64,000 bases of DNA from Acanthamoeba castellanii str. Neff (taxonomy: Eukaryota > Discosea > Longamoebia > Acanthamoebidae). Both the position numbers and the translations under genes were made by a program. Shown here piece by piece: positions 10,143 through 20,920 of the stretch (position 1 is the stretch's first letter; the number at the start of each line of letters is the position of its first letter). The DNA lies in assembly GCF_000313135.1 (NCBI RefSeq), contig NW_004457712.1:71099-135098 (forward strand), in the 5' to 3' direction. The notes below the pieces were generated by a model. That model ran no database searches and had not been told where the DNA came from. It worked only from the letters and a program-made list of their open reading frames with translations.

Positions 10143-11991
10143 CTACTGCGCGGGAGGAGCCGCAGCCGGGGCAGCTGGCTGCTGGGACGGCTGACGCTGC
10201 TCCTGAGGCGGCCGACGCTGCTGCGGGGACTGGCGCTGGCCCTCCTTGGGCGGGTACTGCCTCGGGCCGCGGTTCCTGGGCGGACGATCGCCGGCCGGCC
10301 TCTGCCCGCCGGGTGCGCCCTGGGCCGCCTGCTGCTGGCCGCCTTCCGCTGCCGGAGCGCCCCTAAAGTTGCCGCCTCGGCCACCGCCGCGTCCGCCACC
10401 TCGGCCTCCACGGCGCTCGCCGCCTCGCTCGCCTCCGCGGCCACCTCGCCGGCCACCCTCAACCGCGCCGGTTTGGGCGGCCTCGGCACCCGCGGCGGCT
10501 CCCGCCTGATGATCGCCGCCGTTCTCGCTGACATCGGCGCCCTCGGGCCTGCGGCCACCGCGCCCACCCCGGCCTCCGCGGCGCTCGCCACGTTCGCCCC
10601 GGGCACCCCTGCCGTCACGACCACCGCGTCCGCCCCTGCCGCCTCGGCCCCGCTCGTCGTGACCGAACTCGGTACTTTCGGCGGACACGCCTTCGGGCTG
10701 AGCCTGCTGATCTCCGGCGGGCGCAGCTGCTTCACTGGGTGCTTCGGTCTGGGGTGCCTGCTCGGGCACGGAGGCCTCTGGAGTGGGCTCCGCGGTCGGC
10801 TGCGCCGCAGCCTGCTCAGCAGGAGCGGAAGAGACAGAGACAACCTCCTCTGCAGAGATCACGACACGACCACTTGAGTTGATCAACGTACGCACGGAGC
10901 CATTGTGCAATAGGGGTGCTTACCTTGGGGAGCAGGAGCAGCGGGAGCAGTAGTAACAGAAGCCGGCTGCTCGCTCGACAAGGGCTCCAGGGCCTTGCCC
11001 TTGCGGATGTAGGCGTCGTAGTCGTTCAGCTTGGTGTGAAGTGTTTGGAAGGTGAAGCCGGGCGCGAATTCCTCCTTGCTGTCGTTCAGCAGCTTCAGCA
11101 GACGCGAGAAACCGGCGTCGAGCTGCTTGCCGAAGTTTTCGCCAAGACCGAAGATGTCATTCTGGAGGTGCGTCAAGACAGAGAGATCCGCGTCCTGGAG
11201 TATCACGTTGAGGCAGCAAAGCGAGACAGTGAGATGATTGACGATTTCAAGTGATTTGCAGCGTGCGTACCAGCGATTTGAGGCCGCGAGCCAGAAGGAT
11301 GTGCTTTGTTTCTTCGGCAGCGGTGGAGTGAAGGTAGCCCACCACGTGGAACAGGCGGAGCGCGGTCTTCAACTCGCTCACGCGCTTCTGAAATGTGTAA
11401 GATTGGAGTGTTACTACGCTTGGGGCCACTGCAACAGCAGCAGGGAAAGCACGAGTACCTCCGCTTGGGCCTGAGCCTCGCTCTTCTCTATCTTGGCAAG
11501 CTCCTTCTTGACTTCATCGAGTTCGACGATGAGCCGCTCGATTTCTGGCTTTCGGCTGAGCAACTCGCGCTGATCGCTGTTGATCTCCTTGCCTTCTGCG
11601 ACCTTCTCATCAATGGTCGCGATCTTCTCGAGCTTCTTCTTGTTCGCGCGCAATTTCGAATTGATGAGACGAATGTAGGGGTTGGCATTTTCCTGCTTCA
11701 CGTCCTTGGCTCCCTTCTCCACCTTCTCCCCAGGGACCGTCTTTTTGCCAGCCTTCTTGCCCTTCTTGCCGGCAGTGGCAGGCCCCTTCTCTCCTCCAGC
11801 AGCGCGAGCGACACTCGGCGATTGGCCTCCATTCTCGCCCTGTTCGCCTGCAGTGGCCGCCTTCTTGCTGCCCTTCTTCTCTGCCTGGCAGCCCGTTCCT
11901 TCGGCGCTGCTGATTGCTGCTTGCTAGGGGCCTCGGTAGTGGCTGCCTTCTGCTGTGCACTCGACGGGGTGGCGGCGACGGTCTCCGACAT
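10143..11991 (-). CDS. Caprin-like RGG RNA-binding protein, with one frame break
   Basis: Exons 11459-11991, 11271-11387, 10924-11194 and 10143-10849 total 1628 nt; adding one base near 11886 gives 542 codons. The ATG at 11991 starts MSETVAATPSSAQQKAAT. A K/A-rich stretch is followed by a coiled coil, NPYIRLINSKLRANKKKLEK then EGKEINSDQRELLSRKPEIE, which resembles the conserved HR1 start of Caprin-1 (I-L--KLRNLEKKK...LNQDQ). Helical exons 2-3 follow (KRVSELKTALRLFHVVGYLH). The last ~170 residues are RGG/RGR repeats with Q/P-rich ends, typical of RNA binding and stress-granule proteins. Caprin proteins bind mRNA with G3BP and ribosomes. Assignment to Caprin is by the coiled-coil pattern and RGG tail, so moderate. 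Confidence 0.72.
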
Positions 11992-12727
11992 GTCTCACGC
12001 TAAAGTTTGCTTGAATTGAGAGAATAGGCGGGAGATCGAGTGTCGTGAGTAGTGGGTGAGAGTGATTTGAGCCCAGCAACCGCTTGCGTGTAGGATGGAT
12101 CAGCGCAGCCAGAAAATTGCCTTTCTTATACTTGAACTCCGTTTCTGGCTGTCTTTTGAATTCCGCCTAAAATTTTGGCGCGAAGTTGTCAGTTTTCCTT
12201 TCATTAGGAATTCGTGTCACGATAGGAATGCATCCCAACCGGAGAGAAAATCACTTCGCCGTGGCTTTTGGGCGTGTTGTCTCGCCAGCAAACTGTACGT
12301 AAAAAGATGCTCTCGGCGCAAGGTGGAAGCAACGCACAGGAAGAGGAGGAGCTCACAACGTACTCTTTATTGAGGTACTAGCCCCTTCACCTTGCGCGCA
12401 AGGCCGTCGAATAAATTATGGAGATAAATGGCACAAAAGAGATAAACAGCAGAGCCAACAACACCACGCACGCTGGAGAGAAAAGAAATTATGTGGAGAA
12501 AAACACGCAGGTCCCAACTTGTTTGTCCGTTTCTGTGTCCGCCGAAGAGGAAGTGCTGCTCTCCCAAACTCTAAGATTAAGCAACGAGACGCTTGCTTTG
12601 GTGGTTTGTGTGCGGTGCACCCGGCCTAGCGTCAGATCTCTCGAATTCAATCTCCGGAACCACCAGATTCAATCTCCCGATCTTCCATCCGTAGCTCTTT
12701 CTCTTCATTTCCGCATACAACGCAAGC
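11992..12727. promoter_or_regulatory. Divergent intergenic region between the Caprin-like and PAQR genes
   Basis: About 735 bases separate the Caprin-like start (minus) from the first PAQR coding sequence (plus). It is AT-richer than the flanks. No conserved gene was recognised. The 5' part of the PAQR gene may begin inside this interval. Confidence 0.4.
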
Positions 12728-13164
12728 TTGCCTCCGTTCGTTGTTGACCCATTTTCCATTGTATCTGCTTCGGGCAGCACAACCGAGGGAGACGAGGAAG
12801 TAGCGCACGCCGACGAGTCAGGCGCGAAAAACAGCGAGAGCGAGAGCGAAGGCGACAGTGACAGCGACAGCGTGCGCAACCCACCGGCGGCCGTCTACTA
12901 TCGTCCCATGTGCTGCTGCGGTTTCTTTGCGCCACCTCCCCACGGGCGATTGGTGCCTCTCGACGAAGCGGAACCCTACAATCGGTAAGTGACTTCCAGC
13001 GCCGTTATTGTTGCTTCGCCGCGTGGTGGTTTTCCAGCGCCGTGCTAACTTGAGTTGGCCTCTGCAGAGGGAATCCCTACATTCACACGGGCTACCGAGT
13101 GCGGTATGACCTGAAGCTTACTCTTCGCTCCCTTCTGTTCCTCCACAATGGTCCGTACTGGCAA

Positions 13165-13200
<36 letters not shown>

Positions 13201-14514
13201 GCGGTCATTAACTTTAAATCGCTATACAGAGTGGGCGAACGTGTGGACGCACCTCTCCGCTTTGATCGGCTTCTTCTTCCTGATGTTCTACGCCTACTCA
13301 ACCTGGCTCGCCGATGGATCGTTTTCCGACAAGGCCATGTTCCTCGTTTGGTACCTGCCGCACCTTCACCTTTACGTTGCTCCGGTTTACCTCATCGCTC
13401 GATTTGCTCAACGAGCTGATGATACACACTCTGACCTCCTCGACCACATTCACTTTCTTGTCTTCTCCTCAACCAGGGTCATCTCTGCGCAGACGCTGCT
13501 CTTTTCGTCTTCGTTCTTCCACCTCACAGAGTGCATGGGACCCAAGGTGTGGCTAATCGGAGTTCGCATGGACTACACCTCGATCTCTGTGCTGATCGTC
13601 GGCTCTTACTTCCCGTACGCGACCATCTGCTCCGCAATCAGCCCTACCGCCCGGCGCCTCTTCCCTGTGTGCTTACCCTTCATCCTTCTCTTATCCGCCT
13701 TTGCGTGCTTTGGCATCAGGATGATCCACTACCTGTTTGCCTGTCACTCGGGTTGGCAGTACTTCTACATCGGGCTGATGCTTGCGCTAGGCGTTTTGGT
13801 GGTTTCCATTTCCATGTCCAACTACTTCCAGGCACATGCCCCCCTCGTCGCGATTGATTTGTTGCCAACCCACCACATCACGTGTGCTCACATCCATTCA
13901 CACGCTACTCACAACACTAGAAACCGGAGTTCCAGGCACTGCGCGCAAGTCTCTACGTGGCCATGGGTGCGCAGGCGTTCTCCCGTAGCTGATGCGCCTT
14001 CCAGAGCTCGCGCCTCACGCTTCCCCACTTTCGTTTCAGGACTGTTCGGTGCGCTGTGTGCGCCGCACGTCTACATCCTCAGTAGTTCGGAAGAGCTCGC
14101 GGGGCTGATGCCCGTGTGCATACGTCTGGCGCTGATGGTACCCTCTTGCCCCCCCTTGCGCGAACGAAGACTCTACCACCGCGTGCGCCCTTGGTCTGGT
14201 TCGCTCACCTCCTGTTCCGCCTCAGGGAGGAACCTACATCGTGGGCGCCTACATCTACGCCACCAAGATCCCAGAGAAGTGGTTCCCGGGCAAGTTCGAC
14301 TACTGGGTGCGTCCGCGGCTCTCTTCACTCACTCACTCATTCACTCAGCCTTTGTTGCGACCGTACTGATTTGGGTTCCAAAACCTTTCCTGGCACCACA
14401 CAGTGGCATAGCCATATGATCTGGCACATATTTGTGGTGGCGGCGACCATGTGGCACTACTCGGCTGTCTACCACGCGCACGAGTGGCGCACCAACTTCC
14501 CTTGCGCGTCCTGA
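12728..14514 (+). CDS. PAQR-family seven-helix receptor (adiponectin receptor/hemolysin III type)
   Basis: The first visible exon (to 12984) is acidic and Ser-rich (SESESEGDSDSDSVR) and has no early in-frame ATG before MCCCGFF (12908), so the true start may be in an upstream exon. Downstream exons give GNPYIHTGYRVRYDLKLTLR, LLFLHNEWANVWTHLSAL (PAQR motif HNET-N-WTHL), SSSFFHLTECMGP (S-x3-H), VRMDYTSISVL (the conserved Asp), YFYIGLMLALGVLVVSISM, FQALRASLYVAMGAQ, GLFGALCAPHVYIL, GGTYIVGAYIYATKIPEKWF and WHSHMIWHIFVVAAT (HxxxH), ending at 14514. The His and Asp residues form the zinc site of AdipoR-type ceramidase receptors. It is predicted to be a membrane receptor. An (ACGC)n repeat lies in intron 2 (13151-13229). 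Confidence 0.88.
13164..13200. repeat. (ACGC)n microsatellite
   Basis: A perfect tetranucleotide tract in the intron of the PAQR gene, just after the donor at 13151. Confidence 0.9.
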
Positions 14515-15260
14515 TGAGGACAACAGTACTCCCGCCTCGGTCTGTCCTCTCTCTCTCTTTCTTCTCCTTCGCCTTCCTCTTCCTTTTTGCTACAACAGTG
14601 CCACACGGAGGCGATGTGCGTGCACTCTGACCGCACGCCCTGTATCCACCGGTCAGGAACTATACAAACCCCACCACCATCGTTACGCAACCTCTCCTTT
14701 GGCACTCCAGACACCAAACCACCCCACTTTTTGGCGACCAAAAGGTGGGTGTGCGGTTGGTGATAGCATCTCGGGCAGCATCCGAAAGGGCGGGGGGGGG
14801 GGTTGGGGGAGAAGGCCGAGCTTTTACCAGCCCGACCCGCTCCCCCGGGGTGTTCGAAGTATTGTATCAGTCGGGTGGTGTGCCCTTCGGTTCTGGTGTT
14901 GGTAGGAACTGACCAGGACTAGTGCTGCGCGAGAGAGGCTGTGTTGCCTTAGATGTTTATGGCAGTGCTTGTGACCACCCCCAGAGGCAGGGTGGACAAG
15001 TCTTTGTTTTGTGGAAGCGAAGGAACCCAACGATTGGGCACCAACAACGCACACCCACCCGTCCACCCCGCCCAGCAGAGTTTTTGCGGGCGGGCCGACC
15101 GGGCCGGCGCGAAGCTTGTGGGACGCGAATAGAACAAAGAACGAAGGAAATGGAAGAAGGAAATTTCATTTATTGCCGACGGGCCGATGGGTTTTTATGT
15201 TTGCTTCGGGTTTCTCCACACTGCGCCATTCTTCTACTCCCGATCGCAACCACAGTACAC
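14515..15260. other. Intergenic, PAQR 3' side to transketolase 5' side
   Basis: About 745 bases. It holds an early CT-rich stretch, then a run of ten G (near 14792-14801) in a G-rich patch. No gene is supported. The last part should hold the transketolase promoter. Confidence 0.45.
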
Positions 15261-18200
15261 ATGGACTCGCAGGATCTCACCCACCGCTGCATCAACACCA
15301 TCCGTGCGCTCAGGTACAACGGCACTCGGAATGCATCTTGTGCGATCGCTTGATTGGTGACCCCGCTCGAGCTCTCCTCCTCACGATCAATTTTGGTCCT
15401 AAAATCGCAGCGCCGACCAGCCCCAGGCGGCCAACAGCGGGCACCCTGGTGCGCCCATGGGCATGGCCCCCATGGCTCACCTCCTCTGGACCGAGTTCCT
15501 CAAGTTCAACCCGTCCAACCCCCGCTGGGTACGCTCCTTTGCGCTGGCACAATTTTTTATGATGTGGAACATCTACACCCTATTTAGCATCTATCTCCCA
15601 TATTAATATAATATTGATATTAGAACGTCACTATTTATTATCATCACACGGTTTTTGTGCAACATTTAATGTATTTATCGGATTATTTATCTCTTTCTTT
15701 TTCTGTCAACGCGCAGGTGAACCGCGACAGGTTCGTGCTCTCCAACGGTCACGCCTGCGCCCTCCTCTACAGCATGCTCCACCTCACCGGCTACGATGTC
15801 GCCATCGACGACCTCAAGGTATGTATGGGGTGGTGTCGTGTCTGGTCTCAAAGCAACGACAACGCTGACCGGTCTCGTTGTGTCCTTCTAGAAATTCCGT
15901 AAGGTGGGCAGCAAGACGCCCGGCCACCCCGAGTCCTTCGAGACCCCCGGCGTGGAGGTCACCACCGGACCTCTCGGTCAGGGTAATCGCTCCGTCTCGC
16001 CCCGTGTGCGGTGGTGTGTGCCGTGTGTCGTGTGTGCCGACATGTTTGGCGTGTGTCGACGAGCTGCTGACGTGGTATGGCGCTAGGTCTCTCCAACGCC
16101 GTGGGCATGGCCATCGCCGAGAGGCACCTGGCCGCGCGCTACAACAAGGAGGGGTTCCCCATCATCAACAACCACGTCTACGTGTTCTGCGGTGACGGTT
16201 GCCTCCAGGAGGGTGTCACCTCCGAGGCCTCGTCCGTCGCCGGCCACCTCGGCCTGGGCAACCTCATCGTCCTCTACGATGACAACCTCATCACCATCGA
16301 CGGTAACACACACGACACGACACGACACGACACGACACGACACGACACGATTGCAGCCCTTTTGAACACCCACACCCACACACACGCGCGCGCGCGCGCG
16401 CACACACACACACACCACTGTACGCGATCGCTGGCGCAGCCATTGCTCATTCATTCGATTGATTGCAGGTGAGACCGACCTCTCCTTCACCGAGGACGTC
16501 AAGCTCCGGTACCAGTCGTACGGCTGGCACGTGCAGGAAGTGGCCGACGGCAACAACGATCTCGAGGCCATCAAGCGCGCGATCGAGGAGGCCAAGAAGG
16601 TCACCGACAAGCCTTCGATCATCAAGGTCAGGACCACCATCGGTACGCGCCCGTTTCCTCCCCATGCGTCTGGGGTTACGTTGGTGTGTGGTGCCGCTTC
16701 TCTCAACTCGCGCGCGCGATGGGCTTGGCTTGGCCGCCGTACAGGGTTCGGCTCGAAGAAGGAGGGCACCGAGGGCGTGCACGGCAGCCCGCTCGGCGAG
16801 GAGGATCTGGCCAACGTCAAGACCAAGCTCGGCCTCGACCCCGCCCAGAAGTTCCAGGTCCCCGAGGAGGTGCGCAAGTTCTACAGCCAGTTCGCGGCCA
16901 AGGGCGAGGAGCTCCAGAAGCAGTGGGAGGAGCTCTTCGAGGCCTACGCCCAGAAGCACCCCGAGCTCGCCGCCGAGTTCAGGCGCCGCATGTCCGGTGA
17001 CCTGCCCGACGTACCCCCTCGCCCCCTCCAGTTCTCATCACCCCCCCCCTCTCCACACCCATTACTCACTTCTCCCCCCTCTCCTCTTTCTTGGCCGCCC
17101 CAACAGGGCTGGGAGGACGTTCTTCCCCTGAACAAGCCCGGCGGCGCCGAGGAGGCCACCAGGAAGTCCTCCGGTACGTGCGGTGTGGTTGGGGGAGAGG
17201 GGGGGGGGTTGGCATTGGCTGACGGGTCGACCCGTGTGTGTGTCTGTGTGTGGTGGTGGGCAGGCGTGTGCCTGAACAAGCTGGCGGAGCTGCTGCCGGA
17301 GATCGTGGGCGGTTCGGCCGATCTGAACCCGTCGACCCTGACCTACCTCACCTGCTCCAAGGACTTCCAGAAGGCCACCCCCGAGGGCAGGAACATCCGC
17401 TTCGGCGTCAGGGAGCACGGCATGTCCGGTATTTCAACCCCTCCCCTTCGTGCGTGCCGTGCCACGTTTGCTGACGAACGAACCGCAACGTGGTACACAG
17501 CCATCTGCAACGGTCTGGCTGCCTACGGTGGATTCATCCCCTTCGGCGCCACCTTCCTCAACTTCATCGGCTACGCCCTCGGCGCTGTCACCCTCTCTGC
17601 CCTCTCCCACCTCCAGGTACTTTTTGCCTCCATTACCATTATTATTGCCATTGGCGTAGAATTAGTTTGGAAAGCGCTGATTGGTTCACGTCACACACGC
17701 AGGTGTTCTACATCATGACCCACGACAGCATCGGTCTGGGCGAGGATGGCCCCACCCACCAGCCCGTCGAGAAGTTCGTCGTCTGCCGCACGACCCCCAA
17801 CCTCCAGTTCATCCGTCCCGCTGATGTCACCGAGACCGCCGCCGCCTACATCGCCGCCATCAAGAAGAAGCAGGGTCCCACCGTCTTCGCTCTCTCTCGT
17901 CAGGTGCGCGCCGTGTGTGTGTGTGATGTGTGTGTGTGTGTTGGCTCGGTGGCTGATCGTCTCTCGTGCGTGTGCAGAACCTGCCGCCCCTGAAGGGCAG
18001 CTCTGTGGAGGGTGCTCTGAAGGGTGCCTACACCATCCAGGAGGCCGAGGGCGAGAAGCCCGACATCATCTTCGTGGCCACGGGTTCTGAGGTCTCCATC
18101 GCCGTGCAGGCCGCCGACTCCATCAAGGACAAGAAGGTGCCCTTGCCCCCCCCCCCCACCAAACCCACGCGCTCGATCGGAAGCTGACTTCTCCCATTTT

Positions 18201-18971
18201 GTTTCGGTTCGGTCAGGTCCGCGTTGTGTCGATGCCCTCGTGGGAGCTCTTCGAGGCTCAGAGCCACGAGTACAAGCAGTCCGTCTTCCTTCCGGGCGTG
18301 CCCGTCATCTCGATCGAGGTTCGCTGTCTCCTTCAACTTTTCGTCTCTCTCTCGCTCTGCCTTGTTGGGCGGAAGCGTGCACGCAAGGACAGCCAGCGGG
18401 CGGACAAAGTGTCCCTCTCGCTTGCTGTGCCCGTCGCCAAACCCGGAGACGGGGCCGTTTGCCACATTAGCGGCTCACACGCACATGCGAGAAGGAGTCC
18501 CCCAAGGCCACCAACGCGTTGGTGGCACTTTCACATAATCAGCCCCACGTGGCCTTGGTCTACATGTTCTCGCACATCTGTTCCCTTCACCCTCTCGGAG
18601 GCCAGTGTGGTTATTTGGCGCTGACCGCGTGTGTGTGCGTTTTGTTTTTGGGCAGGCCGGCAGCACTCTGGGCTGGGATCGTTACGCCCACGCCTCCATC
18701 GGCGTCGACAGGTTCGGCCTCTCCGGTCCCTACAAGGATGTACGGTTCCCACCGCCTGTGTTGATCCTTCGTGTCTCCTGATCTCTGCGAGAGTTGCTCA
18801 CCCCCGGACTCGCCCTCTCAATTTGATGATGATGATGATGATGCACAGGTCTACAAGGCCCTTGGCGTCACGGCCGAGCACCTGGTGGAGAAGGCCCACA
18901 TCGTGCTGGAGCACTACGCCAGCAACCCCGTCCCCGTCCTCCTCCGCCCCGCTGCCTTCACCAAGTTCTAA
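15261..18971 (+). CDS. tkt: Transketolase
   Basis: Fifteen exons (15261-15313, 15411-15528, 15717-15818, 15892-15982, 16087-16302, 16469-16642, 16745-17010, 17107-17173, 17264-17428, 17501-17616, 17703-17903, 17978-18136, 18217-18318, 18656-18739, 18849-18971) total 2037 nt, 678 aa, a normal transketolase length. Motifs seen: [19 protein letters not shown], the GPLGQG block, [20 protein letters not shown] (thiamine diphosphate and Mg), [23 protein letters not shown] with the catalytic Glu, [19 protein letters not shown] and [11 protein letters not shown]. It transfers two-carbon units in the pentose phosphate pathway using ThDP. No targeting peptide is evident, so it is probably cytosolic. 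All exon joins keep frame. Confidence 0.97.
16311..16350. repeat. Pentanucleotide repeat (CACGA)8
   Basis: Eight tandem copies in transketolase intron 5 (16303-16468), followed by (CA)n/(CG)n dinucleotide tracts to about 16420. Confidence 0.95.
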
Positions 18972-19156
18972 AGCCACCTCACTCGCCCATGCCAACGACT
19001 GCCAGTTCTTGTTAATGTTTGCGGCTCCATGATACCAGGAATGAGAAGACATCGTCGCACTGTGAAGACTGTACATTTGGCCCGGACTCCCGAACATTGG
19101 GGGGGGGACAAGGGTGGTGTAGGTGCTAAACAAAACGCCGAGGGTCAAGGCCTGGC

Positions 19157-20593
19157 TCAGTAACCCACCGGTCGGCCGGGTTGGTTTCTCTGGGCGGGGA
19201 GCAGCGACTTGATGCCGCTCGGTGGCGCCGCGGTAAAGTGAATCGGCGCGAAGATCGGAGGCAGCGACGGCTGGGTCTGGAGCTGGTGCCCCATGAGCGG
19301 AGGATGCGAAGAAGGGTAGTAGAGCGGCTGCGAGGGATGGCCGGCATGGGAGTGAGGGTAGTAGCCTCCCTGCAGAGGATGGTGGGCTTGGAGCAAGCTG
19401 ATGTAGGGCGGAGGGTTGACCGACGGAGAGGAGCCTTCCACCTGCCCACAGCCGCAACAGCTGGGTCCGCGGTTGGGCGAGGCCCGGAGGAAGTGGAGGA
19501 GGCTGTCGGATACGCGGTTGGGGGCGGGCTGGAAGTCTGGCTGGGCCTCCTGACGTCTCTGAGCCGATTCGATCTCTCTGGCGTGCTCGGCGTAGCTGTG
19601 GCAGTCGCTGGCGTCGCCCTCCCAGTCGCTAGTCTGGTTGCCCTCGCTGCTGTGTTCGGGGGCCTCGAGTTGCTCGTAGTCGCTCTCATCGTCGGCGTCG
19701 GATTCCTCGTCCTCCCCGTAGTACCTCCGGGAAGCAGACGACGATCCGCTTGGAAGACGATCTTCTCCCCTCGCTACCTTGACTCTCTTCGCAGGCCGTG
19801 CTCTGACGTCTGCCCCAACACCAGTGCCCATAGATATCGCCGCGCTGACTTCGACGTAGGACGGCAAGACGGGGGTCACGGATGTGGTGTCTGGTACTGC
19901 TGCAGGCATGCTCTGCCAGGGCACGTCGCCCCCCAAAGGCTTGCGCTGGAGGCCCTTGTAGCAGTGCTTCGTGTGGCCACGCGGCCCCAGGCGGTTGCAG
20001 GCAATGTTGGGAAAGGCCCTGAGAAAGCCAACATTAGAACAGAGAGTTCTTGGGGGGGGGGCTTCTATGAGATCGAAAGTAGTACTGGTGCAAGATCTTG
20101 CCGAGCATGGCCTTGGACAAGGGCTCCTTGTCGGACATCACGCAGAAGTTGAGGTAGTCCACGTATACATCTTCCTTGGGCAAAGAGCCCTTGTTGTCGG
20201 TTGAGTAAGCCGACTTCAACCTGACGTTGGTAGCAGTTAGGGTTTTCTCACACTACCCGACTCCTCTAGGGGCGAAGCGTAGTACCAGACAATAAGCTCC
20301 TGGGTCTTGTGAGCACGATTCGTGTAGCAGTCCCCCTTGGCCCGCTCGGCCAACCGATGCGGTTCCTCCGCGGTGAAGGTCAGCGCCCTGGGGCACGGCA
20401 CGACGAGGAAGCCCTCGCCAACAGCGTGTCTCATGTAGCTTTCATCGCCCTCCGTTCCTCCAGTCGCGGGCGTATATGTGTTGCAAGCAGGCAGGATGCC
20501 ACCACCACCTTCTTGCCTGTGATGTTGGGTTGGTAAACCAACGTTTCTGCTTGACAGCACAGCTTCGTCTCTCTCATCGATCTGCCTCTTCAT
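19157..20593 (-). CDS. RFX-type winged-helix transcription factor A
   Basis: Exons 20286-20593, 20086-20220 and 19157-20018 total 1305 nt, 434 aa. The RFX DNA-binding domain spans residues about 90-165: KTQELIVWLKSAYSTDNKG, LPKEDVYVDYLNFCVM, PLSKAMLGKILHQAFPNIAC, then NRLGPRGHTKHCYKGL, matching the RFX signature (W-L--Y, Y--Y---C, A--FGKLIR-VFP, RRLGTRG-SKYHY-GI). The remaining C-terminal ~265 residues are Ser/Gln/Pro-rich with an acidic patch (EDEESDADDESDYEQ) and are otherwise unrecognised. RFX proteins bind X-box promoter sites. The first intron splits the Trp of ELIVW and the second splits HQA; factor B shares the first position. It lies directly downstream of B on the same strand. Confidence 0.88.
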
Positions 20594-20920
20594 CCTTCGG
20601 TGGTTCTTTTCGTGTATGCTCGGGTCGAGGTGGGTACCTCAGTACCGTCTGTGGCTTCTTTCGTCCATGGTGACTTGCCCTGGTTAGTCTTGTCCCTCGG
20701 TAAACAGGTAGTCTGACCATAAATGGACACACATACCAAAAAAGCAACGGGACAGATTTTTGAAACATCCGCTGCAGCCTCCGGATTGGTAGCCAGTTCT
20801 GTGTGTTCCGCTTTCCTACCTAAAACGGGGTTTGCGGTAACCAGGAGATGCTGGTAGATAGTGAATTGTATCGAAATTTCAGGATCTGACACAGATTCTT
20901 GAAGCTGTGTTTTCTGAGTG
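20594..20920. other. Spacer between RFX genes
   Basis: About 325 bases between the start of RFX A and the stop of RFX B. No gene is seen. It should contain the RFX B terminator and the RFX A promoter. Confidence 0.4.

Noticed and set aside
12577..12879. A small minus-strand ORF with an ATG (MENGSTTNGG) opposite the PAQR start
   Set aside because: No family match, and it overlaps the acidic Ser-rich exon of the PAQR gene, whose frame has better support downstream.
19181..20152. A 323-codon plus-strand frame opposite RFX A
   Set aside because: Antisense of the Ser/Pro-rich RFX tail; the minus strand has the conserved DNA-binding domain.
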